Source: a virus | IMG/VR virus record: IMGVR_UViG_3300020160_003718 | Coordinates: 1 to 54,673 of that record | Length of the DNA: 54,673 nt | Direction: 5' to 3' (one strand) | Part shown: in pieces, positions 31,151 through 39,873 of the stretch | Numbering within the stretch: the first letter of the stretch is position 1 | How the letters are laid out: each line of letters starts with the position of its first letter | Position numbers and translations under genes: made by a program | The notes under the pieces: generated by a model | Told to the model about the DNA's origin: nothing | The model's input: only the letters and a program-made list of their open reading frames with translations | Databases searched by the model: none

Positions 31151-31462
31151 ATGAACACAGATACACAAACGAGCAACACGCAATCAGTAAAAAATTCACG
31201 AGATTCCGAAAGGGGGGCGCTTTGGATTAAAAAGTCAAAGGCTGGCGCTAATTTCCTTTCAGGTTATGTTCTCGACGAGAATAAGAATAAAATTAACGTA
31301 GTGGTCTTTAAAAACAACTACAAGAAGCCGGGCGAAAGTTCCCCAGATTATCGGATTTACTTGTCTGAATCTCCAGCTTCAACAGCGCAGCCATCGGAAA
31401 AAAATACGAAAAACACCGAGGTAGATACTCAGGAATCGGAATCTGACGATATTCCATTTTAA
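31151..31462 (+). CDS. SSB-like protein with DDIPF tail
   Basis: The 103-residue protein has a compact beta core (ERGALWIKKSKAGANFLSGY; NKINVVVFKNNYKKPGESSP; DYRIYLSE) of the size of a minimal OB-like domain. A polar linker and acidic C-terminus follow, ending ESDDIPF. That ending matches the DDIPF protein-interaction tip of bacterial SSB. The core also resembles short phage and bacterial proteins of unknown function with the ALW...VVFKN...PDYRIY pattern. A single-strand DNA-binding or replisome-recruiting role is inferred from the tail. It follows the sigma gene by 35 bases and has an A-rich leader without Shine-Dalgarno. Confidence 0.55.
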   Translation: MNTDTQTSNTQSVKNSRDSERGALWIKKSKAGANFLSGYVLDENKNKINVVVFKNNYKKPGESSPDYRIYLSESPASTAQPSEKNTKNTEVDTQESESDDIPF

Positions 31463-31465
31463 TAT

Positions 31466-32560
31466 ATGCAAGAAATCAGTCTAGAAATTCCGGTAAATAA
31501 TTTATCTTTCGGTAATTGCTCCGTTAATATTCTAAAGGAGCTTTTCAAAAAAGAAATAAATCCAACTATCTTCCTCATCGGGGATAGGGCAGATCTTTCT
31601 TCTTTTGAGGGAAACCTGCAGCCGGAATTTTTAGATTGGTTTAAAAACTGCTTTTCCCAATCTTACAAAAAGCACAAAAGGGACAATCCCACACTTAAGT
31701 TGTGGCACTTAAACGGTTCTTTAAATTCATATTCTAAAGATCAGTATCTTTTTACATTTTATGAGTTGGACAACCCGACCGAAACAGAGCTAAATATTGC
31801 TAATAATCAAAAAAAAGTAATACTTTCATCTAAGTACGCGAAGAGTGTTTTTGAGCAATTTGGATGTAAAAATGTAGAGCATTGCCCGCTTGGTTTTGAT
31901 TCCTCAAGTTTTTTTAAAAAAGAAAGAACCGGAGAGCACGATAAAATTATTTTTGGATTAGCTGGCAAATTAGAAAGAAGAAAACAGCATCATAGGGTTC
32001 TTTCAGCTTGGGCAAAGAAATATGGCAACAATCCAAAGTATCTTCTCAATTGTGCTATTAAAAACGCATTCTTAACACCGGAACAACAAGCCTCCGCCAT
32101 AAATGGCGTGCTGGAGGGCAAAAGTTATTTTAATATTAATTTCTTGGACTTCATGCCAACAAACGCCCTATATAATGATTACTTAAATAGTAATGATATA
32201 ATTATAGGTATGTCCGCTGGAGAAGGCTGGGGGCTTCCAGAGTTTCAGAGTTTGTGCCTTGGAAAGCATGGCGTGATATTAAACGCCCACTCTTACAAGG
32301 ATTGGGCTAATGAAGAGAATTCTGTTTTAGTAAACCCATCCGCGAAAATTCCATGTTATGACGGAGTATTCTTCAAGGAAGGCGCAGATTTCAATCAGGG
32401 TAGTTATTTTGACTGGAATGACGATGAATTTATTTCCGCTTGCGAAGAGGCTGAAAAAAGATTTGAAAAAAATAAAAACAACGAAGCTGGGGTAAACTTG
32501 TCTAAAATTTTCACATGGGAAAAAACTACAGATAAATTATTAGAGATTTTATCTAATTAA
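31466..32560 (+). CDS. Glycosyltransferase family 4-like (GT-B)
   Basis: The protein has 364 residues. The C-terminal domain carries the family 4 nucleotide-sugar site as SAGEGWGLPEFQSLCLGKHG (the E-x7-E-like region near residue 260). It is preceded by GLAGKLERRKQHHRVLSAWA, the start of the second Rossmann domain, and by an SxYA-K linker. The N-terminal domain is diverged. It starts three bases after the SSB-like gene and overlaps nothing. It is separated from the main glycan cassette by ribonucleotide reductase genes, so it may act on a different acceptor. Donor and acceptor cannot be read from sequence. Confidence 0.78.
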   Translation: MQEISLEIPVNNLSFGNCSVNILKELFKKEINPTIFLIGDRADLSSFEGNLQPEFLDWFKNCFSQSYKKHKRDNPTLKLWHLNGSLNSYSKDQYLFTFYELDNPTETELNIANNQKKVILSSKYAKSVFEQFGCKNVEHCPLGFDSSSFFKKERTGEHDKIIFGLAGKLERRKQHHRVLSAWAKKYGNNPKYLLNCAIKNAFLTPEQQASAINGVLEGKSYFNINFLDFMPTNALYNDYLNSNDIIIGMSAGEGWGLPEFQSLCLGKHGVILNAHSYKDWANEENSVLVNPSAKIPCYDGVFFKEGADFNQGSYFDWNDDEFISACEEAEKRFEKNKNNEAGVNLSKIFTWEKTTDKLLEILSN

Positions 32561-32561
32561 A

Positions 32562-32960
32562 ATGCCAATATACACCTTTGAAAATCCAAATACCGGAAAG
32601 ACAATCGATATTGTTCAATCAATGAATGACGACCATGTCTACATTGATGAAGATGGTATAAAATATACAAGGGTTTACTATTCCCCTAACACAGCCATTG
32701 ATTCGCAATTTGACGCCTTTTCGTCAAGGGATTTTGCAGAAAAAACAAGAAATAAAAAGGGCACAATAGGCGATCTAATAAACAAGAGTAAGGAATTGAG
32801 CGAAAAAAGGGGCGGCGCTGGAAATGATCCAGTACTGAAAAGCTTTTACTCATCCTATGAAAAAGAGAATAAAGTCAAACATTCTGCCGAAATTAAAACA
32901 GAAAAACTAGAAAAAGCCAATAATAAATTAAAAAAATACGGCATATCCCTTTCTAGCTGA
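32562..32960 (+). CDS. FmdB-like N-terminal domain protein lacking zinc cysteines
   Basis: The protein has 132 residues. The start MPIYTFENPNTGKTIDIVQS followed by MNDDHVYIDEDGIKYTRVY matches the first strands and the IVQSM segment of FmdB-type zinc-ribbon proteins, but there is no cysteine to hold zinc. Such degenerate versions occur in phages. The C-terminus is helical and Lys-rich (SEKRGGAGNDPVLKSFYSSY then KTEKLEKANNKLKKYG). It begins one base after the glycosyltransferase stop. Function is unknown; the fold assignment is by motif. Confidence 0.55.
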   Translation: MPIYTFENPNTGKTIDIVQSMNDDHVYIDEDGIKYTRVYYSPNTAIDSQFDAFSSRDFAEKTRNKKGTIGDLINKSKELSEKRGGAGNDPVLKSFYSSYEKENKVKHSAEIKTEKLEKANNKLKKYGISLSS

Positions 32961-33019
32961 TCTTGCGTACACTTATTTTTTTGTTTAAATCTTATTTGGT
33001 AAAGTATAATATTTTTTCT

Positions 33020-33048
33020 TTGACGCATTAGAAAAATTGTTGTAAATT
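33020..33048 (+). promoter_or_regulatory. Candidate promoter before nrdB (TTGACG-17-TAAATT)
   Basis: TTGACG and TAAATT are 17 bases apart, with predicted initiation about 33055, ahead of the nrdB ATG at 33071. A second possible -10, TATAAT at 33005-33010, lies just upstream. Either would start a nucleotide-metabolism transcript. Confidence 0.42.
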
Positions 33049-33070
33049 TATATTCAACAATAACACTATT

Positions 33071-34042
33071 ATGCTTTTTGAAGAACAAATCCCGCTCAAG
33101 CCAAATCATTACCCATGGACGAAGAATTTTATTCTTGCCATGCATAATGGCTTCTGGACTGATGCGGAATTCAATTTTCAATCGGATCTCCAAGATTTTA
33201 AAGTAAAATTGTCTGAAAAAGAAAAAGAAATCATAGTCAGGTCTCTCTCCACTATTGGACAGCTTGAGATTTCTGTTAAGAAGTTCTGGGCAAAACTTGG
33301 CGACAACCTTCCGCACCCATCCTTAAATGACCTTGGATACGTCATGGCAAACATTGAAGTTATTCACGGAGAAGCGTATTCTCGTCTTTTAGAAGTACTT
33401 GGCATTGAAGACTCTTTTGATAAAATTTTAGAGGAGCCGATTATAAAAGGAAGGGTTAATTATTTGCGCAAACATCTTCGCAAATTTCACGAAGACAATA
33501 AAAAACAATTTGTCTATTCGTTGATTCTTTTTACCTTGTTTGTTGAAAATATAGCTTTATTTTCACAATTTTATATAATTAATTGGTTTGGAAGATTTCA
33601 AAATTCATTAAAAGATACCAATAAGCAAGTCGAATACACCTCAAGAGAAGAGGATCTTCATGCTAAAATAGGCATTAAAATTATCAATACAATTAGATCC
33701 GAGTATCCAGATCTTTTCGACGAACATCTCGAAGAAAAAATCCGCTCAGAAGCAGAAGAGGCAATTGAGCATGAATGCAAAATAATTGAATGGATCGTAA
33801 ATGGTTACGATCATGAAAACCTCAACTCGCCACTTCTTAAAGAATTTATTAAAAATAGAATGAATGAGGCGCTTTTAGAGATTGGATTTGCAAAATTATT
33901 CAATATAGATAATGAAGCTATTTTGAAAACAAAATGGTTTGACGAACAGCTTTTAGGAAATGGAAAAACTGATTTTTTCAATTCTCGGCCGACAGAGTAT
34001 TCAAAAAATTCACAATCCTTCTCCGAGGACGAACTTTTTTAA
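33071..34042 (+). CDS. nrdB: Ribonucleotide reductase class I, beta (radical) subunit
   Basis: The protein has 323 residues. All six metal ligands of the di-metal site are visible: Glu66 (TIGQLEISV), Glu96 and His99 (NIEVIHGEAYS), Glu159 (LFVEN), Glu194 and His197 (EEDLHAKIG). Tyr103 is four residues after His99, where the radical tyrosine sits in class Ia/Ib enzymes. With nrdA downstream it forms the enzyme that makes dNTPs from host ribonucleotides. The C-terminal tail is short, ending SFSEDELF, consistent with the flexible acidic tail that docks on the alpha subunit. It has its own promoter candidate and no Shine-Dalgarno. Confidence 0.93.
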   Translation: MLFEEQIPLKPNHYPWTKNFILAMHNGFWTDAEFNFQSDLQDFKVKLSEKEKEIIVRSLSTIGQLEISVKKFWAKLGDNLPHPSLNDLGYVMANIEVIHGEAYSRLLEVLGIEDSFDKILEEPIIKGRVNYLRKHLRKFHEDNKKQFVYSLILFTLFVENIALFSQFYIINWFGRFQNSLKDTNKQVEYTSREEDLHAKIGIKIINTIRSEYPDLFDEHLEEKIRSEAEEAIEHECKIIEWIVNGYDHENLNSPLLKEFIKNRMNEALLEIGFAKLFNIDNEAILKTKWFDEQLLGNGKTDFFNSRPTEYSKNSQSFSEDELF

Positions 34043-34090
34043 AGTTTGTTAATTTTATTTATTTGATAATAGTTAAAATATCTATTATTG

Positions 34091-34096
34091 TATAAT
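34091..34096 (+). promoter_or_regulatory. TATAAT box before nrdA
   Basis: A perfect TATAAT lies 17 bases before the nrdA ATG, within the 71-base gap after nrdB. A -35-like TTGATA exists at 34063-34068 but is 22 bases away, so the promoter is uncertain. Confidence 0.35.
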
Positions 34097-34113
34097 CACA
34101 TTTAATTATAAAC

Positions 34114-35769
34114 ATGAATATAGAAGAAAAGTATTATTGGCTAAATGAAGATTCTATTCAATTTCTAAAAGCTGGATATTTAGAAGATGGAACTTCGCCA
34201 GAGCAAAGAGTAAGACAAATTTCCGATAATGCGGAAAAAATTTTAGGAATCGAAGGGTTTTCGTCTAAATTTGAAAACTATATGTCAATGGGATTCTACT
34301 CGTTGGCAACTCCGGTTTGGACGAACTTTGGAAACAAGAGAGGTTTGCCAGTAAGCTGCTTTGGGTCTATTCTATCTGACAAAATGGAGTCCATTCTGGA
34401 AAAGGCTTCAGAAGTTGGAATGATGTCAAAGCTGGGGGGCGGAACATCTGGTTTTTTTGGAGATCTTAGACCAAGAGGCGCAAAAATAAGCGTTGGTGGA
34501 GAATCAAGCGGCCCAGTCCACTTCATGGAGCTTTTTAGCACTATCTCAGACGTTGTTTCGCAAGGATCTGCGCGAAGAGGGTCTTTTGCCGCTTACCTTC
34601 CAGTAGAGCATCCAGACATTGAAGAATTTTTACAAATTCGCTCTGTAGGACATCCAATTCAAAACATGAGCATTGGCGTGACCATTACTGATAAATGGAT
34701 GAGCGAGATGGTAGATGGAGACAAAGGCAAGAGAAAAATATGGGCTAACATTATCAAAAAAAGGTTTGAAACTGGATATCCATATATACAATTTACTGAT
34801 ACTGTGAACAATAATGCTCCACAGGTTTATAAAGATAAAAATTTAAAAATTAATCATAGCAACCTCTGCTCTGAAATCGAACTCTCCAATTCTGAAAATG
34901 AATCTTTTGTTTGCGTTCTGTCTTCTCTTAATTTGCTTCATTGGGACAAAATTAAAGAAACTGACGCGATCGAAACTTTAATTTATTTTCTAGACGCTGT
35001 TAATGAAGAATTTGTAGTAAAATCAGATTCAATAAAATTTATGGAAGCTCCTCGTAATTTTGCCAAAAATCAAAGGGCACTTGGTATGGGGGTGCTGGGA
35101 TGGCATTCATTACTTCAAGATAAAATGGTAGCATTTGAATCGATGGAGGCGAAAATGCTAAACAATCAAATCTGGAAAACTATCAAAGAAAAATCTGACA
35201 AAGCAACTGAAGAACTTGCGGTAAAATTTGGCGAACCAGAATTATTGAAGGGATATGGTCGCAGAAATGTTACCACATTAGCCGTGGCTCCCACAACTTC
35301 TTCAAGCTTTATCCTTGGTCAGGTATCGCCATCTATTGAGCCTCTTAATAGCAATTATTTTGTCAATAAGCTTGCAAAAGGGAACTTTACATACAGAAAC
35401 CCCTATCTTGAAAGGCTACTTGAAACAAAAGATCAAAATAATGAAGAGGCATGGAAATCGATTTTGGTAAAAGGTGGCAGTGTTCAGCATTTGAGTTTTC
35501 TTTCTCAAGAAGAAAAAGATGTATTTAAAACATTTGGCGAAATTTCGCAAAAAGAAATCGTTATTCAAGCCTCTCAAAGACAAAAATATATTGACCAAAG
35601 CCAATCATTGAATATAATGATTCCACCATCAACCCCCGCCAAAGACGTTAGCACATTGCTAATTGATGGTTGGAAAATGGGAATTAAAACATTTTATTAT
35701 CAAAGATCGGCATCCCCAAGTCAAGAACTTTCAAGAAATATACTTGTCTGTAAAAACTGTGAATCATAA
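34114..35769 (+). CDS. nrdA: Ribonucleotide reductase class I, alpha (catalytic) subunit
   Basis: The 551-residue protein is compact compared with about 700-760 residues for bacterial NrdA. The N-terminal ATP-cone is absent, so overall allosteric activity control is probably missing, as in NrdE-like and many phage enzymes. Active-site residues are present: Cys82 (PVSCFG), Asn250-x-Cys252-x-Glu254 (NLCSEIEL), and the redox partner Cys267 (SFVCVLSSLNL). The specificity and radical-transfer region includes adjacent tyrosines in KTFYYQRSA near the C-terminus, and the tail ends CKNCES, a CxxC for thioredoxin or glutaredoxin reduction. Confidence 0.95.
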   Translation: MNIEEKYYWLNEDSIQFLKAGYLEDGTSPEQRVRQISDNAEKILGIEGFSSKFENYMSMGFYSLATPVWTNFGNKRGLPVSCFGSILSDKMESILEKASEVGMMSKLGGGTSGFFGDLRPRGAKISVGGESSGPVHFMELFSTISDVVSQGSARRGSFAAYLPVEHPDIEEFLQIRSVGHPIQNMSIGVTITDKWMSEMVDGDKGKRKIWANIIKKRFETGYPYIQFTDTVNNNAPQVYKDKNLKINHSNLCSEIELSNSENESFVCVLSSLNLLHWDKIKETDAIETLIYFLDAVNEEFVVKSDSIKFMEAPRNFAKNQRALGMGVLGWHSLLQDKMVAFESMEAKMLNNQIWKTIKEKSDKATEELAVKFGEPELLKGYGRRNVTTLAVAPTTSSSFILGQVSPSIEPLNSNYFVNKLAKGNFTYRNPYLERLLETKDQNNEEAWKSILVKGGSVQHLSFLSQEEKDVFKTFGEISQKEIVIQASQRQKYIDQSQSLNIMIPPSTPAKDVSTLLIDGWKMGIKTFYYQRSASPSQELSRNILVCKNCES

Positions 35770-35785
35770 TTTAAATTAATTAAAA

Positions 35786-36211
35786 ATGAATATAAATATC
35801 AAATTACTTAATGCGAATTCAAAAATTCCATCTAAAACATCAGCAGATGATGCAGGATATGACCTTTATTCTTCTGAAGAAGTAATCATAAAACCAATGG
35901 AGAGAAAATTGGTTAAAACTGGTGTTGCAATGAGTATTCCATCGGGATATTATGGTCATATTTCAGACCGAAGCGGAATGGCTTTTAAAAAAGGCGCGCA
36001 CTGTCTTGGTAAGATCGTTGATTCTTCTTATAGGGGTGATATAGGAGTTATTATTTTAAATACAGACATGTATGAATCAATTAAAATTTATAGCGGAGAT
36101 AGGATCGCGCAAATGATATTTAAAAAATATGAAAATGTAAACTTCATCAACGATGGAGAGCTTGACGAAACAAATAGAGGTTCAGCTGGCTATGGAAGTT
36201 CTGGCGATTAA
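35786..36211 (+). CDS. dut: dUTP diphosphatase (trimeric dUTPase)
   Basis: The 141-residue protein has all five trimeric dUTPase motifs in order: I DAGYDLYS, II DRSGMAFKKG, III GKIVDSSYRGDIGVII, IV GDRIAQMIF, V RGSAGYGSSG. It converts dUTP to dUMP and pyrophosphate, preventing uracil misincorporation and feeding dTMP synthesis. Motif III keeps the Asp and Tyr-equivalent positions and motif V the P-loop-like arginine. It starts 16 bases after nrdA and belongs with the nucleotide-supply genes. No thymidylate synthase is in the window. Confidence 0.95.
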   Translation: MNINIKLLNANSKIPSKTSADDAGYDLYSSEEVIIKPMERKLVKTGVAMSIPSGYYGHISDRSGMAFKKGAHCLGKIVDSSYRGDIGVIILNTDMYESIKIYSGDRIAQMIFKKYENVNFINDGELDETNRGSAGYGSSGD

Positions 36212-36234
36212 CTTTAATCAAGTAAATAAATTAC

Positions 36235-36672
36235 ATGAATTTTGACGAAGAAAATTTTGATTTTACTCCGAATGATCTCTCAATAGAAAATTTAAAAAAA
36301 AGCCTCATCCAGAATAATGAATTGCTGCTTGAAAATTTAAAAGGCAGATTTACTCAAGAGCTATTAGCGAGCATGGTATTTTTTGTCTTTAACGAAATAT
36401 GCAAAAATAAAGACGAATATTTAAATAGAGGAGACGCTCAAGAAGAGAAAAAAACAACGGCACAAATATTTTTTTCAACTTGGCACAAGCATACAAAAAA
36501 GCAATCTAAAAAAGAGCTATTGGACATAAATGAGCAATTGAAAGACGAAAAAATGTATTTTTTAAGTGCCATTTCAAATTTTTCACTACCAAGTACTGAA
36601 GACTATCAACGCATTTACGACACTGCTTTAAATGAGATTCAAAGAATCTTTGAAAAAAATACATCATTTTAA
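36235..36672 (+). CDS. Hypothetical helical protein
   Basis: The 145-residue protein is mostly helical and charged (LKKSLIQNNELLLENLKGRF; FTQELLASMVFFVFNEICKN; SKKELLDINEQLKDEKMYFL). It has no metal-binding cluster, signal peptide or membrane-length segment. It sits between dUTPase (23 bases upstream) and the small 36726 gene. No family is recognised. Confidence 0.45.
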   Translation: MNFDEENFDFTPNDLSIENLKKSLIQNNELLLENLKGRFTQELLASMVFFVFNEICKNKDEYLNRGDAQEEKKTTAQIFFSTWHKHTKKQSKKELLDINEQLKDEKMYFLSAISNFSLPSTEDYQRIYDTALNEIQRIFEKNTSF

Positions 36673-36692
36673 GTGAATCGCCTTAATAATTT

Positions 36693-36720
36693 TTGATTTA
36701 TATCTTATACATAATATAAT
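36693..36720 (+). promoter_or_regulatory. Promoter TTGATT-16-TATAAT directly before an ATG
   Basis: TTGATT (36693-36698) and TATAAT (36715-36720) are 16 bases apart. Transcription would start at or next to the ATG at 36726, giving a nearly leaderless mRNA. It would start the glycan cassette transcript. Confidence 0.5.
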
Positions 36721-36725
36721 CTTCT

Positions 36726-36968
36726 ATGTTAAAGGTAAAAGTTTCCAGTTTTTCTATAGATGAAAGCGCTATCGGCGCCTCTGCAGAGCTTGAATTAAAA
36801 TCTTTTATTGTAAAAAATAGCAAAGACGACCAAACTTTTTCAGAGAATTCCATAAAAAATGACTATATAGTCATCATGTCCGAGTCAGAATATAAAGAGA
36901 AACTGTTTGCAAAATCTGGAAGAAAATCCAACCCGCTTATGATTAATTTTGAGGAATATAGCGACTAA
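36726..36968 (+). CDS. Small hypothetical protein heading the glycan cassette
   Basis: The 80-residue protein has an alternating beta then helix pattern (LKVKVSSFSIDESAIGASAE; then NDYIVIMSESEYKEKLFAKS). No motif is recognised. It is preceded by a promoter whose predicted start coincides with the ATG, and it is followed 20 bases later by the first glycosyltransferase, so it is probably the leader gene of that operon. Confidence 0.42.
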   Translation: MLKVKVSSFSIDESAIGASAELELKSFIVKNSKDDQTFSENSIKNDYIVIMSESEYKEKLFAKSGRKSNPLMINFEEYSD

Positions 36969-36988
36969 ATCAAGCAGAAGTTCCTCAT

Positions 36989-37735
36989 ATGAATTCGGTT
37001 ATTTTAACATCTTACTTTTCAGTTAAAAAACATCCAAATGATCCAAATGACAAATGCGTTATTGGTCGTGGTTCTGACGGTAGAGTTTTACAAAATGATT
37101 TTCAATATATAAAGCCGTGGTATAATTCCGTAAATAAATTAAACTTAGAGGGAAGAATTTTTTACGATAATTTATCAGACGACTTCTTAAATGAATACAC
37201 TACGGATAAAATAAAATTTATAAAAGTTACCCCATCAGATTACTCCAATAATGATTGGAGATTTTTTTGTTACAGGAACTTTTTAGAGGAAAATAAATTT
37301 AATTCTGTATTTTTAACCGATGGGTCTGATGTAACTGTAGTTAAAGATCCAGGCAGAATCATAAAGGATAATCCGCTGATAGACTTGTTTGTCTGCAAGG
37401 ACAGCATCATGCTTAATGAATTTCCATATTTACAAATTCACAAACAGGCAAGATGGGATAATTATACTTGGTTCCACAATCATCAACAAATGCTTAATTT
37501 AATTAATATGGGAGTTATTGGCGGCGGTTATGATAATATCATGTTATTTTTAAATAATTTCTGCGAAACAAGAATTAAACTTGGTCATCCAGATTTTAAT
37601 TCCGATATGTGGACTGGTCAATATGTTTTCAGAAATCTTCTGTCATATAAAAATATGTTAATTGGAGAACCGTTCACTAGTAATTTTAAAAAATACGAAA
37701 TCGACAGGGGAGACGTTTATTTTATTCATAAATAA
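36989..37735 (+). CDS. Putative glycosyltransferase (GT-A-like)
   Basis: The protein has 248 residues. NSVFLTDGSDVTVVKDPGRI near residue 105 gives a DGSDV element in the position of the DxD metal site. LINMGVIGGGYDNIMLFLNN later resembles the acceptor-side N(M)GxxGG segment common in phage-encoded GT-A proteins. The order of strand, acidic motif and helix fits a GT-A fold. It opens a packed row of glycan genes. The sugar donor cannot be deduced. Confidence 0.55.
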   Translation: MNSVILTSYFSVKKHPNDPNDKCVIGRGSDGRVLQNDFQYIKPWYNSVNKLNLEGRIFYDNLSDDFLNEYTTDKIKFIKVTPSDYSNNDWRFFCYRNFLEENKFNSVFLTDGSDVTVVKDPGRIIKDNPLIDLFVCKDSIMLNEFPYLQIHKQARWDNYTWFHNHQQMLNLINMGVIGGGYDNIMLFLNNFCETRIKLGHPDFNSDMWTGQYVFRNLLSYKNMLIGEPFTSNFKKYEIDRGDVYFIHK

Positions 37736-37736
37736 T

Positions 37737-38657
37737 ATGAAAATTTGCTTTATAGCTCCAGGAGAGATCAGCGTTCCACCATCTGGATGGGGGGCTCTTG
37801 AAACCGTAATATGGAATCAGTATTCTGTTTTTAAAAAAAATGGTTACGATGTTTTTATTGTTAACGAGCTGGACTCTCAATTAACTTTAGATAAAATTAA
37901 TGAGATAAATCCAGATATAGCCCATCTCCATTATGGATCCCATTACGAAATAATGCCATATATAAAATGTAGAAAAATTATAACCAATCATGATGGAAGT
38001 TTTTTATCTTCAAAAAATTTTCACGAATCAGTCGTAAGAAACTTTTTATATGATTGTGAGTTTTTTATTCTCACCACATGGGAGAGGGAGTTTCTTTTAA
38101 AAATTGGAATCTCTCCACGAAAAGTCAAAATATTACCAAACGGGGTAGATTTTGGCAGTTTTAATTTTAAAATAAAGCCAAAATTTCCAAATTCAAGTAT
38201 TTGCTTGGGGAAAATAGATAGAAGAAAAAATCAAGCATTTCTTCAGTCACTAGACCGTGGCATTTATTTTGTTGGTCAAAATACCATTCCTGAATTCAAT
38301 CCGCTAGATGATAAATATCTTGGCTCATGGAGCAGGGATCAGGTATATGAAAATTTGACAGACTACACTAATTTAGTTTTAATTTCAGATTTAGAACTTC
38401 AACCGCTAGTATGTCTTGAGGCATTGAGCGCAGGCTTGGGCTTGGTAGTATCAGAAGCAGCCTCCCAAAATTTAGACGTATCTCTGCCTTTTATTACGGT
38501 AATAAAACAGGATTCAATACACGATGCAGGAATAGTTTCCTCGTCAATATCCGATAATCGAAATACTTGTAATAACATTGGTCGTGAAAAAATTAGAGAA
38601 TACGCTGAACAATTTGACTGGGGAAATATCATAAAAAAATACACAAATTACTTATGA
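37737..38657 (+). CDS. Glycosyltransferase family 4-like
   Basis: The protein has 306 residues. I use the ATG at 37737, one base after the previous stop, because the residues from MKICFIAPGEISVPPSGWGA are the typical N-terminus (Rossmann strand plus Gly-rich loop); a longer upstream frame only overlaps the previous gene. VKILPNGVDFGSF and SSICLGKIDRRKNQAFLQSL mark the inter-domain region, and LELQPLVCLEALSAGLGLVV carries the ELQPxxxxEAxSxG nucleotide-sugar site. GT-B retaining transferase is expected. Its stop overlaps the next ATG by four bases. Confidence 0.82.
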   Translation: MKICFIAPGEISVPPSGWGALETVIWNQYSVFKKNGYDVFIVNELDSQLTLDKINEINPDIAHLHYGSHYEIMPYIKCRKIITNHDGSFLSSKNFHESVVRNFLYDCEFFILTTWEREFLLKIGISPRKVKILPNGVDFGSFNFKIKPKFPNSSICLGKIDRRKNQAFLQSLDRGIYFVGQNTIPEFNPLDDKYLGSWSRDQVYENLTDYTNLVLISDLELQPLVCLEALSAGLGLVVSEAASQNLDVSLPFITVIKQDSIHDAGIVSSSISDNRNTCNNIGREKIREYAEQFDWGNIIKKYTNYL

Positions 38658-39328
38658 AAATTCAAGCAATATTATTTATGTGTAATGACTTTGCAAGAGC
38701 AAAGTTCACATTAGAAAATTTTAACAAGTGGAATCCAGAAGTCCCCATTAGAGTAATTAATTCCGGCGGTGATTGCCCTAAACCGTACCTGGAACACATA
38801 TCAAATATTGAATTCATCAACGCTCCTAATTTATGGCACAAAAAAACCTTATGCGGCATTGGATCATTTGGTCCTCAATATTATGACTATCTTTTTGATT
38901 TTGGTTTAAATGAAAATTTTTCCCATACTCTGTTTTTGGAAACAGACGTCCTCACGAATAGAAAAATTACAATTGAGCCTGAATATGATATTAGTGGACC
39001 CAATAATCCATGCGGCTCAAACGAACACATTTTATATGATTATTTGAATATTCCAGGCAGCAGAATACATACCGGCTGCGGGGGCACGATGTTCAGTTTA
39101 AATTATTTCAAAACATTAAAAAATAAAGACTATGGGTTTTTTCAAGAAATATTTGAAAAATTTCCTCAAAATTATTTTATGGATCTTATTTCTACCTTGG
39201 CGGCAAGAAAGAATGAATTATCATTCGGTCACTGGGAAGAAGTTTCAAACGTTCCAATCCATGTAGTAGATGGAAGCTTTGTCTCAGTCAACTATGACGC
39301 AACTTTAGTACATAATTATAAAATATGA
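38654..39328 (+). CDS. Putative glycosyltransferase (GT-A-like)
   Basis: The 224-residue protein has an N-terminal strand (KIQAILFMCNDFARAKFTLE) and a metal-site-like HTLFLETDVLTNRKI (ETD in place of DxD) at about 95-108. TGCGGTMFSLNYF follows near residue 136, resembling the acceptor-binding loop of GT-A enzymes. It is translationally coupled to the genes on both sides by ATGA overlaps. Function as a glycosyltransferase is by pattern and context. Confidence 0.58.
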   Translation: MKIQAILFMCNDFARAKFTLENFNKWNPEVPIRVINSGGDCPKPYLEHISNIEFINAPNLWHKKTLCGIGSFGPQYYDYLFDFGLNENFSHTLFLETDVLTNRKITIEPEYDISGPNNPCGSNEHILYDYLNIPGSRIHTGCGGTMFSLNYFKTLKNKDYGFFQEIFEKFPQNYFMDLISTLAARKNELSFGHWEEVSNVPIHVVDGSFVSVNYDATLVHNYKI

Positions 39329-39873
39329 AAAAAAAATTACAAACAAGTTATGAAAAATTTAAAGGACCGTGTGGCGATGGAGACAAGGGAACCTTCCATT
39401 CTTATATAGATATATACAATGATATTTTTTCTCAATTCCAAGACGCGGAATTTAATTTTCTTGAAATAGGGATATTGAATGGCAAGAGCGTACATTTATG
39501 GAACGATTATTTTGAAAAAGCTAATATTTTTGCAGTTGATATAAATAATAAAGATCACTTAAATTTACAAAATTCAAGAACGTTTATTTTTCACGATGAT
39601 GCAACCAAGTCCACTTTTTTAGAAAAAATAAAAAATAAAAAATTTAAAATCATTATTGACGATGGATCTCACCAATTGAACGATCAAATATCTTCATTTT
39701 ATCTTTTAAAAGATTTTATTGAAGATGGCGGCATATATATTATAGAAGACGTATTTCCCTCTCATGTAGATCCAATTCAAAATAAATTTGAAAACTGTTT
39801 TAAGACTTTAAATTTAATTCATGAAAGACCTGATTGTCCAGATAATATATTAATGATATATGAAAAAAAGTGA
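39325..39873 (+). CDS. SAM-dependent O-methyltransferase (sugar-type)
   Basis: The protein has 182 residues. The Rossmann motif FLEIGILNGKSVHLW (about 45-59) is followed by IFAVDI, a second-strand acidic residue. IIIDDGSHQLNDQISSFYLL is the DDGSH metal and catalytic motif of the mycinose/rhamnosyl O-methyltransferase class, and GGIYIIEDV follows. These enzymes methylate sugar hydroxyls with S-adenosylmethionine, fitting its place among glycosyltransferases. It overlaps its neighbours (4 bases upstream, 14 bases downstream). Confidence 0.78.
   Translation: MKKKLQTSYEKFKGPCGDGDKGTFHSYIDIYNDIFSQFQDAEFNFLEIGILNGKSVHLWNDYFEKANIFAVDINNKDHLNLQNSRTFIFHDDATKSTFLEKIKNKKFKIIIDDGSHQLNDQISSFYLLKDFIEDGGIYIIEDVFPSHVDPIQNKFENCFKTLNLIHERPDCPDNILMIYEKK

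Noticed and set aside
37662-37736. Longer N-terminus for the 37737 glycosyltransferase
   Set aside because: The extra 25 residues lie wholly within the previous gene and precede the canonical MKICFIAPG start, which sits one base after the previous stop.
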